Shown piece after piece: positions 52,650 through 61,322 of a stretch of 64,000 nucleotides of DNA. The stretch spans positions 124,001-188,000 of the forward strand of contig NC_007964.1 of NCBI RefSeq assembly GCF_000013885.1. The letters run 5' to 3'. The translations under genes and the position numbers were made by a program. This DNA comes from Nitrobacter hamburgensis X14. Its GTDB lineage: Bacteria; Pseudomonadota; Alphaproteobacteria; Rhizobiales; Xanthobacteraceae. Under the pieces are notes generated by a model. The model was not told the origin of the DNA. It did no database searches and worked only from the letters and a program-made list of their open reading frames with translations. Position 1 is the stretch's first letter. Each line of letters starts with the position of its first letter.

Positions 52650-53783
52650 ATGTCGACCAAGCGCTGTTACTACGAAACCCTTGAGGTCGACCGAAACGCG
52701 GATGATTCCAAACTCAAGGCGGCCTTTCGCAAGCTGGCTATGAAATGGCATCCGGATAGAAATCCGGGCGATGCGACCAGCGAAATGCGCTTCAAGGAAA
52801 TCAACGAAGCCTATGAAGTCCTGAAGGACGGCGACAAACGCGCCGCCTACGATCGCTTCGGTCATGCCGCATTCGAGCATGGTGGTATGGGCGGTGGCCC
52901 CGGATTCGGGGCGGGCTTCGCTTCGTCGTTCTCCGACATTTTCGAGGACCTGTTCGGAATGGCCGGGCAGCGCGGCCGCGGTGGCGGCCGGGAGCGAGGC
53001 GCGGACCTTCGCTACAACATGGAAATCTCGCTGGACGAGGCTTTCCAGGGCAAGACCGCCCAGGTCGAAATTCCGGTCTCGGTCACATGCGAATCCTGCT
53101 CGGGCACGGGCGCCAAGGCCGGGACCAAGCCGAAGAACTGCGCGATGTGTGGCGGCGCTGGCCGGATTCGCCAGGCCCAGGGCTTCTTCACGCTGGAGCG
53201 CACCTGTCCCGGCTGTCAGGGGCGCGGCCAGATGATCGAGGATCCCTGTCCATCCTGCGGTGGCACGGGCCGTGTCAACCGGGAGCGTTCGCTTTCAGTC
53301 AATGTTCCCGCCGGTGTCGAGGATGGCACCCGCATCCGTCTTGCCGGCGAGGGCGAGGCTGGAATCCGTGGCGGGCCGCCGGGCGACCTCTACATTTTCC
53401 TCTCTCTCGCCCCGCATGAGTTCTTCCAGCGAGACGGCGCCGATCTGCATTGCCGCGTTCCGATCTCGATGGTCACCGCCGCGCTTGGCGGAGAATTCGA
53501 GGTGCCGACCATCGACAAGAGCAAGACCAAGGTGAGGGTGCCCTCCGGGACTCAGTCGGGCCGCCGATTCCGCATCGCATCAAAAGGCATGCCAGTGCTG
53601 CGCTCGCGCCAGACCGGCGATATGTATGTGCAAGTGGTGGTTGAAACGCCACAAAACCTGACGAAGAAACAGCAGGAACTTCTGGCCGAGTTCGAGAAGT
53701 TATCGTCGGGTGCAACGCAACCCGAGGCGGCGGGTTTCTTCACTAAGGTCAAGGACTTCTTTGGCACCCGCGCGAGTCCGTAA
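52650..53783 (+). CDS. dnaJ: Chaperone protein DnaJ
   Basis: A 377-residue type I J-protein. The J domain (5-70) contains HPD in KWHPDRNPGD, then a Gly/Phe-rich linker (GGMGGGPGFGAGFASSF), four C-x2-C-x-G-x-G zinc repeats (CESCSGTGAK, CAMCGGAG, CPGCQGRGQ, CPSCGGTG) and two C-terminal beta domains. It stimulates DnaK ATPase. It lies 155 bp after dnaK and is probably co-transcribed. Confidence 0.97.
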   Translation: MSTKRCYYETLEVDRNADDSKLKAAFRKLAMKWHPDRNPGDATSEMRFKEINEAYEVLKDGDKRAAYDRFGHAAFEHGGMGGGPGFGAGFASSFSDIFEDLFGMAGQRGRGGGRERGADLRYNMEISLDEAFQGKTAQVEIPVSVTCESCSGTGAKAGTKPKNCAMCGGAGRIRQAQGFFTLERTCPGCQGRGQMIEDPCPSCGGTGRVNRERSLSVNVPAGVEDGTRIRLAGEGEAGIRGGPPGDLYIFLSLAPHEFFQRDGADLHCRVPISMVTAALGGEFEVPTIDKSKTKVRVPSGTQSGRRFRIASKGMPVLRSRQTGDMYVQVVVETPQNLTKKQQELLAEFEKLSSGATQPEAAGFFTKVKDFFGTRASP

Positions 53784-53876
53784 TGGCCTTTTGCTTGACC
53801 GTTTCGATTGTCGGCTGTACCTGTGTATAACTCAAGTCTGATCCCCTGCCAGTAGTTGACCCCACCTGGGTGCGAA

Positions 53877-54479
53877 ATGCCTTTGCAATTGTCTGCGCGT
53901 GCGCCGAAGAAACCGCTCCGTCTTGACGACGAGGTCCGCTTTCTCCGCTCGTGGTTCGAAAAACCCCTTCATATGGGCGCAGTCATGCCGTCCGGACGCA
54001 TCCTGGCCCGCACAATGGCGCAGTATGTCGATGTCGGATCGACCGATCCGGTCGTCGAACTGGGACCGGGGACCGGCGCGATCACCAATGCGTTGATCGA
54101 GCACGGCGTCGATCAGAAGCGTCTTGTGCTGATCGAATACGATCCGGGGTTTTGTGCGCTGCTTCGCGACCGCTACCCGCAGGCGACGGTGGTTCAGGGC
54201 GATGCCTATACGTTGCGGGATTCGCTGTGGAACGTACTGAGCGCCCGCGCCTCGGCTATCGTCTCCGGCCTGCCGCTCGTCACCAAGCCGATGTTGACCC
54301 GGCTCAAGCTGATCCGGGACGCCTTCGCGGCGCTCGCCCCCGGCGCGCCGTTCGTGCAGTTCACCTATTCGGTCGTACCGCCAATCCCCAAATCGCTGCC
54401 CGGTATTTCAACGGAAGCGTCCGAGCGGATCTGGATGAACCTCCCCCCCGCACGCGTCTGGGTGTATCGCAGGGGTTGA
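53877..54479 (+). CDS. SAM-dependent methyltransferase, phospholipid N-methyltransferase-like
   Basis: A 200-residue Rossmann methyltransferase with the SAM loop VVELGPGTGAITNAL at about 55-69, followed by LVLIEYDPGFCALLR. The N-terminal FLRSWFEKPLHMGAVMPSG and the overall size resemble the PmtA family, which methylates phosphatidylethanolamine to phosphatidylcholine. An rRNA dimethylase-like activity cannot be ruled out from the fold. The ATG at 53877 is preferred over a TTG seven codons upstream. Confidence 0.75.
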   Translation: MPLQLSARAPKKPLRLDDEVRFLRSWFEKPLHMGAVMPSGRILARTMAQYVDVGSTDPVVELGPGTGAITNALIEHGVDQKRLVLIEYDPGFCALLRDRYPQATVVQGDAYTLRDSLWNVLSARASAIVSGLPLVTKPMLTRLKLIRDAFAALAPGAPFVQFTYSVVPPIPKSLPGISTEASERIWMNLPPARVWVYRRG

Positions 54480-54518
54480 TGAGCCGGCGCGACGGCCGAT
54501 CGCCCCGCGATGCGACCG

Positions 54519-54631
54519 ATGTCCGCGCCGGAAATCCTCGTCATTCCGGGCTTGCTCCGCACCGGCTCGATGCGCGGAAGGCGATGGTGCGCCAATTGAT
54601 CGATGTCGCCGGGAAACACGCGGCGAGATGA
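54519..54631 (+). pseudogene. Remnant of an NADPH-dependent FMN reductase gene
   Basis: The first 17 codons from ATG 54519 read MSAPEILVIPGLLRTGS, close to the flavodoxin-like N-terminus (I-L-V-x-x-G-S-L-R-x-G-S) of NADPH-dependent FMN reductases. The frame then stops. A different frame ends with VRQLIDVAGKHAAR and TGA at 54631, plausibly the old C-terminus. It looks like a gene reduced to its ends by an internal deletion. The 250 bp from there to dapB hold no gene that I can identify. Confidence 0.4.
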
Positions 54632-54882
54632 AATGCGGCCTGAAAGGACGACGCGGCCGCCCGATCGCCGCGCTTGATGCGGCCGGCATTACCGACGCCT
54701 GCTTTCGTTCGCCGGAATACCAGACAGCGATCATGGTTGGCACGCCGCGTTCGAAAGACGAACGGGGTCGTCGAGCGTTACGACGTCTCTCAACCCGGCG
54801 CGAGCGGGCTGATGCAGAGCCTGATCGGTTGCCGGGAAACGTAGCGCCCGCTATACCCGGAGAGTATTTTGAGGACTCGGTC

Positions 54883-55698
54883 GTGGCCGACATGCGTTTG
54901 ATTGTTGCTGGAGCAGGCGGCCGGATGGGTCGCGCTTTAGTGCGCGCGATAGCGGAAAGCGGTGGTGCGGTGCTGGCGGGCGCGCTCGAGCCGCCGGGCT
55001 CCGAGTTGATTGGAAAGGACACCGGCGTTCTGGCCGGTCTTCCCGCGAACGGGATTGAAGTATCGGCAGATCTCTGGTCGCTGTCGGCGCACGCCGACGG
55101 TATCCTGGATTTTACGGTTCCGGCCGCGACCATCGCGAATGTTGCCATCGCCGCCGAGCGCGGACTGGTTCATGTCATCGGCACCACCGGCCTGTCGGCT
55201 TCGGATATGGCGGTTATCAAGAGCGTGACTTCGCGCACGGTTGTCGTGCAGTCGGGCAATATGAGTCTGGGCATCAATCTGCTCGCCGCGCTGGTGAAGC
55301 GGATGGCGCAATCACTGGATGAGAGTTTCGATATCGAAATTCTTGAAATGCATCATAGGGCCAAGATCGACGCGCCCTCCGGCACGGCGCTGATGTTGGG
55401 GCAGGCGGCGGCCGACGGCCGCAAGATCGTATTGGATCAGCACGCGGCGCGTGGGCGCGATGGGATCACCGGTGCCCGCAAATCGGGCGATATTGGTTTT
55501 GCCTCGCTGCGCGGCGGCACCGTGTCCGGAGATCACAGCGTCATCTTCGCGGGTCCGTATGAGCGCATAACGTTGTCTCATCATGCCGAAGACCGGATGA
55601 TCTTCGCGCATGGTGCGTTGAAGGCCGCGAAGTGGGCGCACGGCAAGACACCCGGCCTTTATTCGATGGCCGACGTGCTCGGGCTGGGCGACCTATAG
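54883..55698 (+). CDS. dapB: 4-hydroxy-tetrahydrodipicolinate reductase
   Basis: A 271-residue enzyme of lysine and diaminopimelate synthesis. The NAD(P)-binding motif VAGAGGRMGRALV is at the N-terminus, with EMHHRAKIDAPSGTA carrying the catalytic histidine and lysine. I chose GTG at 54883 (MADMRLIVAGAGG), with GAGG 8 bases upstream; the ATG at 54892 is three codons later. The long upstream extension of the open frame is not part of the gene. gpmA follows after 41 bp. Confidence 0.94.
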   Translation: MADMRLIVAGAGGRMGRALVRAIAESGGAVLAGALEPPGSELIGKDTGVLAGLPANGIEVSADLWSLSAHADGILDFTVPAATIANVAIAAERGLVHVIGTTGLSASDMAVIKSVTSRTVVVQSGNMSLGINLLAALVKRMAQSLDESFDIEILEMHHRAKIDAPSGTALMLGQAAADGRKIVLDQHAARGRDGITGARKSGDIGFASLRGGTVSGDHSVIFAGPYERITLSHHAEDRMIFAHGALKAAKWAHGKTPGLYSMADVLGLGDL

Positions 55699-55739
55699 CA
55701 TTTGCGACTTTCAGGATTGAAAAAGCGGGAACAGGCAGA

Positions 55740-56363
55740 ATGAGCGAACGTCTTCTGGTGCTCGTGCGTCACGGCCAGAGCGAATGGAATCTGAAGAACC
55801 TGTTCACGGGCTGGAAGGATCCGGATCTGACCGAGCTCGGCGTGACCGAGGCAAAGGATGCAGGACGCAAGCTGAAAGAGCAGGGTTTTGCGTTCGACAT
55901 TGCCTTTACCTCGGTGTTGATCCGTGCCGAACACACGCTCGACCTCGTGCTGGAGGAATTGGGTCAGACCGGAATTCCGGTCAGGAAAGATCTGGCGTTG
56001 AACGAACGGGATTACGGCGATCTTGCGGGGCTCAACAAGGATGAGGCTCGCAAGAAATGGGGCGAAGAACAGGTGCTGATCTGGCGCCGCTCGTATGACG
56101 TGCCGCCACCAGGCGGCGAGAGTTTGAAGGATACGCTGGCGCGCACGCTGCCGTATTTCGTGCAGGAAATCCTGCCATGCGTGCTGCGCGGCGAGTGCAC
56201 GCTCGTCGCGGCGCACGGCAATTCGCTGCGCGCGCTCGTGATGGTGCTGGAAAAACTGTCGCCCGAACAGATTCTCAAGCGCGAACTTGCGACCGGCGCG
56301 CCGGTGATCTATCGGCTGAACGCCGATGCGACCGTGGCCTCGAAGCTTGATCTGGCGGCCTGA
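55740..56363 (+). CDS. gpmA: 2,3-bisphosphoglycerate-dependent phosphoglycerate mutase
   Basis: A 207-residue histidine phosphatase-fold mutase interconverting 3- and 2-phosphoglycerate. LVLVRHGQSEWNLKNLFTGW holds the phosphorylated histidine, with LNERDYGDLAGLNKDEA and VAAHGNSLRALV completing the site. It is somewhat shorter than E. coli GpmA, as is usual in alphaproteobacteria. AGGCAG precedes the ATG. Confidence 0.95.
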   Translation: MSERLLVLVRHGQSEWNLKNLFTGWKDPDLTELGVTEAKDAGRKLKEQGFAFDIAFTSVLIRAEHTLDLVLEELGQTGIPVRKDLALNERDYGDLAGLNKDEARKKWGEEQVLIWRRSYDVPPPGGESLKDTLARTLPYFVQEILPCVLRGECTLVAAHGNSLRALVMVLEKLSPEQILKRELATGAPVIYRLNADATVASKLDLAA

Positions 56364-56372
56364 AAAGCTTTC

Positions 56373-56500
56373 AGAGCGTTTTCGAGCGAAGCATGTCCTC
56401 GGGCCTGACCCGAGGATGGATACCGGTTTGCGTGAGGAAAACGCGTCAGATCAAAATCATGGAGCCCCGCTTCTGATTCCACCAGATGCGGAAAGGCTCT
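56373..56500. repeat. Palindromic intergenic repeat, full-length copy (family member 2)
   Basis: A 128-bp element from AGAGCGTTTTCGAGCGAAGC to GGAAAGGCTCT, with an added CTCGGGC/CCCGAG hairpin relative to the copy at 10346. It lies between convergent gpmA and the AraC-MGMT gene, overlapping the latter's stop, in the same way as the dnaQ-secB copy. Confidence 0.8.
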
Positions 56501-57407
56501 ACTCGACGCCGACCTGCCCGGCTTCCCAACCCAGCATCGCCTGCTTGCGGGTGATGCCCCAGTGATAGCCGGTCAGTGCGCCGCTCTTGCCGATCACGCG
56601 ATGGCAGGGAACGACAAACGACACCGGGTTCTTGCTGACCGCGGCGCCGACGGCGCGCGAGGCTTTCGGGCTGTTTACGTTGGCGGCGATGCTTGAATAG
56701 GTCGTGGCCTTGCCCATGGGAATCCTGAGCAGGGTCTCCCAGACCCGCACCTCGAAATCCGTCCCGATCAGAACCACACGCAACGGCTGATCCGGCCGCC
56801 AGAGTTTTGTATCGAACACGCGCTGCGCAAGCGCCGCCGTTCCGGCGTGATCCTCGACGTAGGTTGCGTTGGGCCAGCGCCGTTTCATATCGGCCAGCGC
56901 GGTCTGCTCCTCGCCGGCGTCGGCGAAAGCGAGTCCCGCGAGGCCGCGGCTGCTGGCGATCACGATCGCGGTGCCGAACGGCGAGGGGTGAAAACCGAAA
57001 GCCAGCCTCATGCCGGCGCCGCCGTTTTTCCATTCGCCGGGGGACATCGCCTCGTGCGTGACGAACAGGTCGTGCAAGCGACCCGGACCTGAGAGGCCGG
57101 AGTCGAGGGCGGCGTCGAGCACGCTGGCGGACTTGCGCAATAGCCCCCTGGCGTGGTCGAGCGTCAGCGCCTGCATGAAGGCTTTCGGCGTCAGGCCCGC
57201 CCAGCGGCGGAAAAGATGATGCAGTTCATCCGGCGCCACGCCGGCGGCGTCGGCTATCGCTGCAATGGTCGGCTGCGTGCGCCAGTTTGCCGAGATAAAA
57301 GCGATCGCGCGCCGCACCGCATCGTAGTCGCGCAGCGCGGCACTTTCTGCGCCCGGCAGCGTGAGGCGTGGATCATTCGGGGCGAAGCTTTTTGCAAACG
57401 TCATCAT
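56499..57407 (-). CDS. AraC-type HTH / methylated-DNA-protein cysteine methyltransferase fusion
   Basis: A 302-residue protein. Residues about 35-120 form an AraC helix-turn-helix pair (IAAIADAAGVAPDELHHLFR). The C-terminal part is an O6-alkylguanine DNA alkyltransferase with the acceptor cysteine in FVVPCHRVIGKSG. It removes alkyl groups from guanine and may regulate its own response, but the N-terminal zinc methyl-phosphotriester domain of E. coli Ada is absent. I start at ATG 57407 (MMTFAKSF); a longer open frame begins 12 codons upstream. Confidence 0.9.
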   Translation of the reverse strand: MMTFAKSFAPNDPRLTLPGAESAALRDYDAVRRAIAFISANWRTQPTIAAIADAAGVAPDELHHLFRRWAGLTPKAFMQALTLDHARGLLRKSASVLDAALDSGLSGPGRLHDLFVTHEAMSPGEWKNGGAGMRLAFGFHPSPFGTAIVIASSRGLAGLAFADAGEEQTALADMKRRWPNATYVEDHAGTAALAQRVFDTKLWRPDQPLRVVLIGTDFEVRVWETLLRIPMGKATTYSSIAANVNSPKASRAVGAAVSKNPVSFVVPCHRVIGKSGALTGYHWGITRKQAMLGWEAGQVGVE

Positions 57408-57488
57408 GACACGAATGTAAGGCGGCGGCTGTGTCGCAGCCACCCGATTCCCGCGAGGGTTTTTGGAATTAGAAGCGGGGCTCTATAA

Positions 57489-57571
57489 TTTTGATTTGAC
57501 GCGTTTTCCTCACGCGAATCCGTACCCATCCTCGGGTCAGCCTGAGGACATACTTCCTCGAAAACGCTCTA
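57489..57571. repeat. Palindromic intergenic repeat, reverse-oriented copy
   Basis: GACGCGTTTTCCTCACGCGA, then GTACCCATCCTCGGGTCAG, CCTGAGGACATAC and TTCCTCGAAAACGCTCT: the reverse complement of the long-spacer version at 56373. It lies at the 3' end of the DUF2244 gene, upstream of the AraC-MGMT gene. Confidence 0.7.
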
Positions 57572-58093
57572 AGAGAGCGGATTGTAGGTCGGCCCGCGTT
57601 TCGCAAGTTGTAGCGCTGCTGATAAGGCTTCGACAAAACTTACCTTCTCGTCCGGACCAAGAAAACTCGCGATCGAGATCCGGCGGCCGCGCGAAACCAG
57701 ATAGAGCCGCTCGATGCCATACTCCTCGTGGATTTTCTGGTCGAGCTGCACCCAGAGCGGGTTCGAAACCCACTCGACGATATGACCGCGATGACTGGTG
57801 CGGCGCACCCGCAACTCGAAGTGGGTGATGAAAATTTCCTCCGTGGCTCTGGCCCGCAGGAAATTGATCCGGAACGCCCAGTAAATCATGAGGGCGTCGA
57901 GGCCGAAAAACAGGAACACCGGCCAGGCGCCCATCATCAGGAACACCATTCCCGCGACAAAGCTCACCACGGTCACGATCGTCATCAGCACAATGAAACC
58001 GGCTTGAGTCAACGAGCGGTGCGGCGTCAGCAGGGCTGAAAACAGCGTCTGCTCCGCAAGCTCCGGATTGGTCAGGTTATTGTCCAATGTCAT
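57569..58093 (-). CDS. DUF2244 membrane protein
   Basis: A 174-residue protein with two adjacent membrane helices (about 33-75, GFIVLMTIVTVVSFVAGMVF, then VFLFFGLDALMIYWAF) and a C-terminal cytoplasmic domain (RTSHRGHIVEWVSNPLWVQL). Function is unknown; DUF2244 is common in alphaproteobacteria. It is divergent from nth, whose annotated start lies 17 bp away. Confidence 0.85.
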   Translation of the reverse strand: MTLDNNLTNPELAEQTLFSALLTPHRSLTQAGFIVLMTIVTVVSFVAGMVFLMMGAWPVFLFFGLDALMIYWAFRINFLRARATEEIFITHFELRVRRTSHRGHIVEWVSNPLWVQLDQKIHEEYGIERLYLVSRGRRISIASFLGPDEKVSFVEALSAALQLAKRGPTYNPLS

Positions 58094-58109
58094 TGGAAAT
58101 CACTATACC

Positions 58110-59024
58110 ATGATCATGACGAAAAACACCCGCCGGAGCTTTGCAAAGCTGAGTTCTGCTCGCGGCGGGACCGCCGAACCACCCCCGAAAGCTCCTGAGG
58201 CGAACCTTGGGCAGCGAAAATCCGTTGCGGCGAAATTGGGGCAGGCTCCGGCGGCAAAACCGCGGAAACGGGCGGCGACACCCGAGGCCGGGGCCGCCTC
58301 CAAGGCCATCCTGCCCGCCGCCAAGCGGCCCGCCAAGCCGGCACGTCGGTCGGCACGTGGGTCGGCGGCGCCCACGCCGCCCCTCAGGCCCTGGACGGTG
58401 GCCGAAATCCGGGAAGCCTTCGTGCGGTTCCGCAACGCCAATCCCGAGCCGAAGGGCGAACTCGAGCACCTCAACCCCTACACGCTGCTGGTCGCGGTGG
58501 TGCTGTCGGCTCAGGCGACCGACGCCGGTGTCAACAAGGCGACTCGTGCCCTGTTCGCGGTCGCCGATACGCCCGCCAGGATGCTGGCGCTCGGCGAGGA
58601 GAAGGTCCGCGATCACATCAAAACCATCGGGCTCTATCGCAACAAGGCGAGGAACATCATCGCGCTGTCGGAAAAACTGCTCGCGGACTTCAATGGCGAA
58701 GTCCCGCGCAGCCGCGCCGGGATCGAATCGCTGCCCGGCGCGGGACGCAAGACCGCCAACGTCGTGCTCAACATGGCGTTCGGAGAGCACACAATGGCGG
58801 TTGACACCCATGTCTTCCGCGTCGGCAACCGTACCGGCATGGCGCCGGGCAAGACGCCGCTCGAGGTCGAACTCGGACTTGAGCGCGTGATCCCGGACGA
58901 GTTCATGCTGCATGCGCATCACTGGCTGATCCTGCACGGACGCTACACCTGCCTGGCGCGATCGCCGCGCTGCGCGGTGTGCTTGATCAACGACCTGTGC
59001 CGCTGGCCGGAAAAAACGATCTAA
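58110..59024 (+). CDS. nth: Endonuclease III (DNA glycosylase/AP lyase)
   Basis: A 304-residue base-excision repair enzyme. The helix-hairpin-helix IESLPGAGRKTANVVLNMAF carries the catalytic lysine, AVDTHVFRVGNRTG the aspartate, and a 4Fe-4S cluster is held by C-x6-C-x2-C-x5-C (CLARSPRCAVCLINDLC). About 90 N-terminal residues, rich in Ala, Pro, Lys and Arg, precede the domain and are absent from the 211-residue E. coli enzyme; they are probably disordered and bind DNA. ATG 58110 or 58116 could be the start. Confidence 0.93.
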   Translation: MIMTKNTRRSFAKLSSARGGTAEPPPKAPEANLGQRKSVAAKLGQAPAAKPRKRAATPEAGAASKAILPAAKRPAKPARRSARGSAAPTPPLRPWTVAEIREAFVRFRNANPEPKGELEHLNPYTLLVAVVLSAQATDAGVNKATRALFAVADTPARMLALGEEKVRDHIKTIGLYRNKARNIIALSEKLLADFNGEVPRSRAGIESLPGAGRKTANVVLNMAFGEHTMAVDTHVFRVGNRTGMAPGKTPLEVELGLERVIPDEFMLHAHHWLILHGRYTCLARSPRCAVCLINDLCRWPEKTI

Positions 59025-59153
59025 AGCTCGGTCGTTCATCCATCTTTCCGCGAGCCGAGAGCGATAACCCGGCCCGCTCGCTGCGGAAGACCTGCGTACC
59101 ATAAGAAACGCGAACACTGGCGTTTGGGTTCCAGCGCCGCACCACTTCCTGCA

Positions 59154-59184
59154 AAACAAAAAGGCTCCGGTCGAAACCGGAGCC
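59154..59184 (-). terminator. Rho-independent terminator of rpsA
   Basis: Read on the minus strand, GGCTCCGGT TTCG ACCGGAGCC is a perfect 9-bp stem with a UUCG-type loop, followed by TTTTTGTTTT. It begins 31 bp after the rpsA stop codon. Confidence 0.92.
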
Positions 59185-59214
59185 TTTGGTCGGCTGCAAT
59201 AAAGAAGCTGACGC

Positions 59215-60915
59215 TTACTTGTCGGTGCGCTGTTTCAGCGCGGTGCCGAGGATGTCGCCCAGCGTCGCGCCAGAATCGGAGGAGCCATATTGCGCAATGG
59301 CTTCCTTCTCTTCGGCGACCTCAAGCGCCTTGATCGAGACCTGCACCTTGCGGGCCTTCCTGTCGAACTGGATGACGCGGGCATCGACCTTCTCGCCGAC
59401 GGCGAAACGCTCGCTGCGCTGGTCGTTGCGGTCGCGCGCCAGTTCCGAACGCTTGATGAAGGTCTGGAACTCGGTGCCGGCGATCTGCACCTCGATGCCG
59501 CCGTCCTTGATCTCAAGCACTTCGCAGGTCACGACCGCGCCCTTCTTGACGTCGCCCGGCTCGGCGAACGGGTCGCCTTCGAGCTGCTTGACGCCGAGCG
59601 AGATGCGCTCCTTCTCGACGTCGACGTCGAGCACGATGGCCTTGACCATATCGCCGCGCTTGAAGTTGTCGATGACCTGCTCGCCCGGCTGTTTCCAGTC
59701 GAGGTCGGAGAGATGGACCATGCCGTCGACGTCGCCCTCGAGGCCGAGGAACAGGCCGAACTCGGTCTTGTTCTTGACCTCGCCCTCCACGGTCGAACCG
59801 ACCGGGTGCTTTTCGACGAACGCTTCCCAGGGATTGCGCATGGTCTGCTTGAGGCCGAGCGAAATCCGGCGCTTGACGGCGTCGACCTCGAGCACCTGCA
59901 CCTCGACTTCCTGCGAGGTCGAGACGATCTTGCCGGGGTGCATGTTCTTCTTGGTCCACGACATCTCGGAAACGTGGATCAGGCCCTCGATGCCTGGCTC
60001 CAGTTCGACGAACGCGCCGTAGTCGGTGATGTTGGTGACGCGACCGGTGTAGCGGGCGTTGAGCGGATACTTCGCCTCGATGCCCTGCCACGGATCGTCG
60101 AGGAGCTGCTTCATGCCGAGCGAGATGCGGTGGGTCTCGTGGTTGATCTTGATGATCTTGACCTTCACCGTCTGGCCGATGGCCAGCACTTCGGTCGGAT
60201 GATTGACGCGGCGCCAGGCGATGTCGGTGACGTGCAACAGGCCGTCGATGCCGCCGAGGTCGACGAACGCGCCGTAGTCGGTGATGTTCTTGACGACGCC
60301 GTCGATGACCTGACCCTCTTCGAGGTTCTGCACCAGTTCCTGGCGCTGCTCGGCGCGGGTCTCTTCCAGAACCGTGCGGCGGGAGACGACGATGTTGCCG
60401 CGGCGGCGATCCATCTTGAGGATCTGGAACGGCTGGGTGTTGTTCATCAGCGGGCCGACGTCGCGGATCGGGCGGATGTCCACCTGCGAGCGCGGCAGGA
60501 AGGCTACGGCGCCGTCGAGATCGACGGTGAAGCCGCCCTTGACCTGATTGAAGATGACGCCGTGGACCTTCTCGTTGTTCTGGAACGCCTTTTCGAGCTT
60601 GCCCCAGCTCTCCTCGCGGCGCGCCTTGTCGCGCGACAGCACGGCCTCGCCGAGCGCGTTCTCGATGCGATCGAGAAACACCTCGACCTCGTCGCCGACC
60701 TTCAGGGAGTTTTCGCGGCCGGGTCCGGCGAATTCGCGCAGCGCCACGCGGCCTTCGGTCTTGAGGCCGACGTCGATGACGGCCATGTCCTTCTCGATCG
60801 CAACCACCTTGCCCTTGATGACGGAGCTTTCCTGCAGGCTGCCGCCGGCGAAGGACTCATCGAGCATCGCGGCGAAATCGTCGCGGGACGGGTTGTAGGT
60901 ATCAGTCGAAGCCAT
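59215..60915 (-). CDS. rpsA: 30S ribosomal protein S1
   Basis: A 566-residue mRNA-binding ribosomal protein with six S1 (OB-fold) repeats, for example GVVKNITDYGAFVDLGGIDG, GRVTNITDYGAFVELEPGIE and GEVKNKTEFGLFLGLEGDVD. It is needed for translation initiation on most mRNAs. The order aroA-cmk-rpsA on one strand is conserved in proteobacteria. GGAGAACAA precedes the ATG, and a strong terminator follows. Confidence 0.97.
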   Translation of the reverse strand: MASTDTYNPSRDDFAAMLDESFAGGSLQESSVIKGKVVAIEKDMAVIDVGLKTEGRVALREFAGPGRENSLKVGDEVEVFLDRIENALGEAVLSRDKARREESWGKLEKAFQNNEKVHGVIFNQVKGGFTVDLDGAVAFLPRSQVDIRPIRDVGPLMNNTQPFQILKMDRRRGNIVVSRRTVLEETRAEQRQELVQNLEEGQVIDGVVKNITDYGAFVDLGGIDGLLHVTDIAWRRVNHPTEVLAIGQTVKVKIIKINHETHRISLGMKQLLDDPWQGIEAKYPLNARYTGRVTNITDYGAFVELEPGIEGLIHVSEMSWTKKNMHPGKIVSTSQEVEVQVLEVDAVKRRISLGLKQTMRNPWEAFVEKHPVGSTVEGEVKNKTEFGLFLGLEGDVDGMVHLSDLDWKQPGEQVIDNFKRGDMVKAIVLDVDVEKERISLGVKQLEGDPFAEPGDVKKGAVVTCEVLEIKDGGIEVQIAGTEFQTFIKRSELARDRNDQRSERFAVGEKVDARVIQFDRKARKVQVSIKALEVAEEKEAIAQYGSSDSGATLGDILGTALKQRTDK

Positions 60916-61322
60916 TTGTTCTCCAATGCGGGATACTTGCCGGCGGTTCGGGTTGATAGGCGTAACGCGCGGGAAGGGTCAGGGGTCCGCGGCCCTGACG
61001 ACCGTCGTGCGGGGAACATGCAGCAACGGGCCGGCAGCAAGCCTTCGCGTTCGAAACGATGATGTGGTCCGGAGTCTTTCAGGAGCGATCGACCGCAGAA
61101 CGATCGACATCGAGACTGAGCGGGCGTTCCTCCAATGACGGCGGGAGTTTGAAACTCCGGCCGGCCCGCTCGGGCGGTCTCGACACTATCGGTGAGCCCG
61201 GACGCGAAGGATATAACGGCCAAGCGGCACTGCGGCAAGTCCGGAATCCGCGTCCCGCAGCGTCGTGATGGTGCGAACGGCCTTAAAAGGCCCTGAGGAC
61301 AACCTATGGAGGCTCCACACAG
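60916..61322. other. Intergenic region between cmk and rpsA
   Basis: A 407-bp stretch upstream of rpsA. It should carry the rpsA promoter and leader. GC-rich inverted repeats are present (for example GGCCTTAAAAGGCC near 61280), and I see no gene. An autoregulatory S1-binding leader is possible but cannot be shown by eye. Confidence 0.4.

Noticed and set aside
59290..61062. A 590-codon open frame opposite rpsA
   Set aside because: It is an antisense shadow of rpsA, repetitive because S1 repeats are repetitive.
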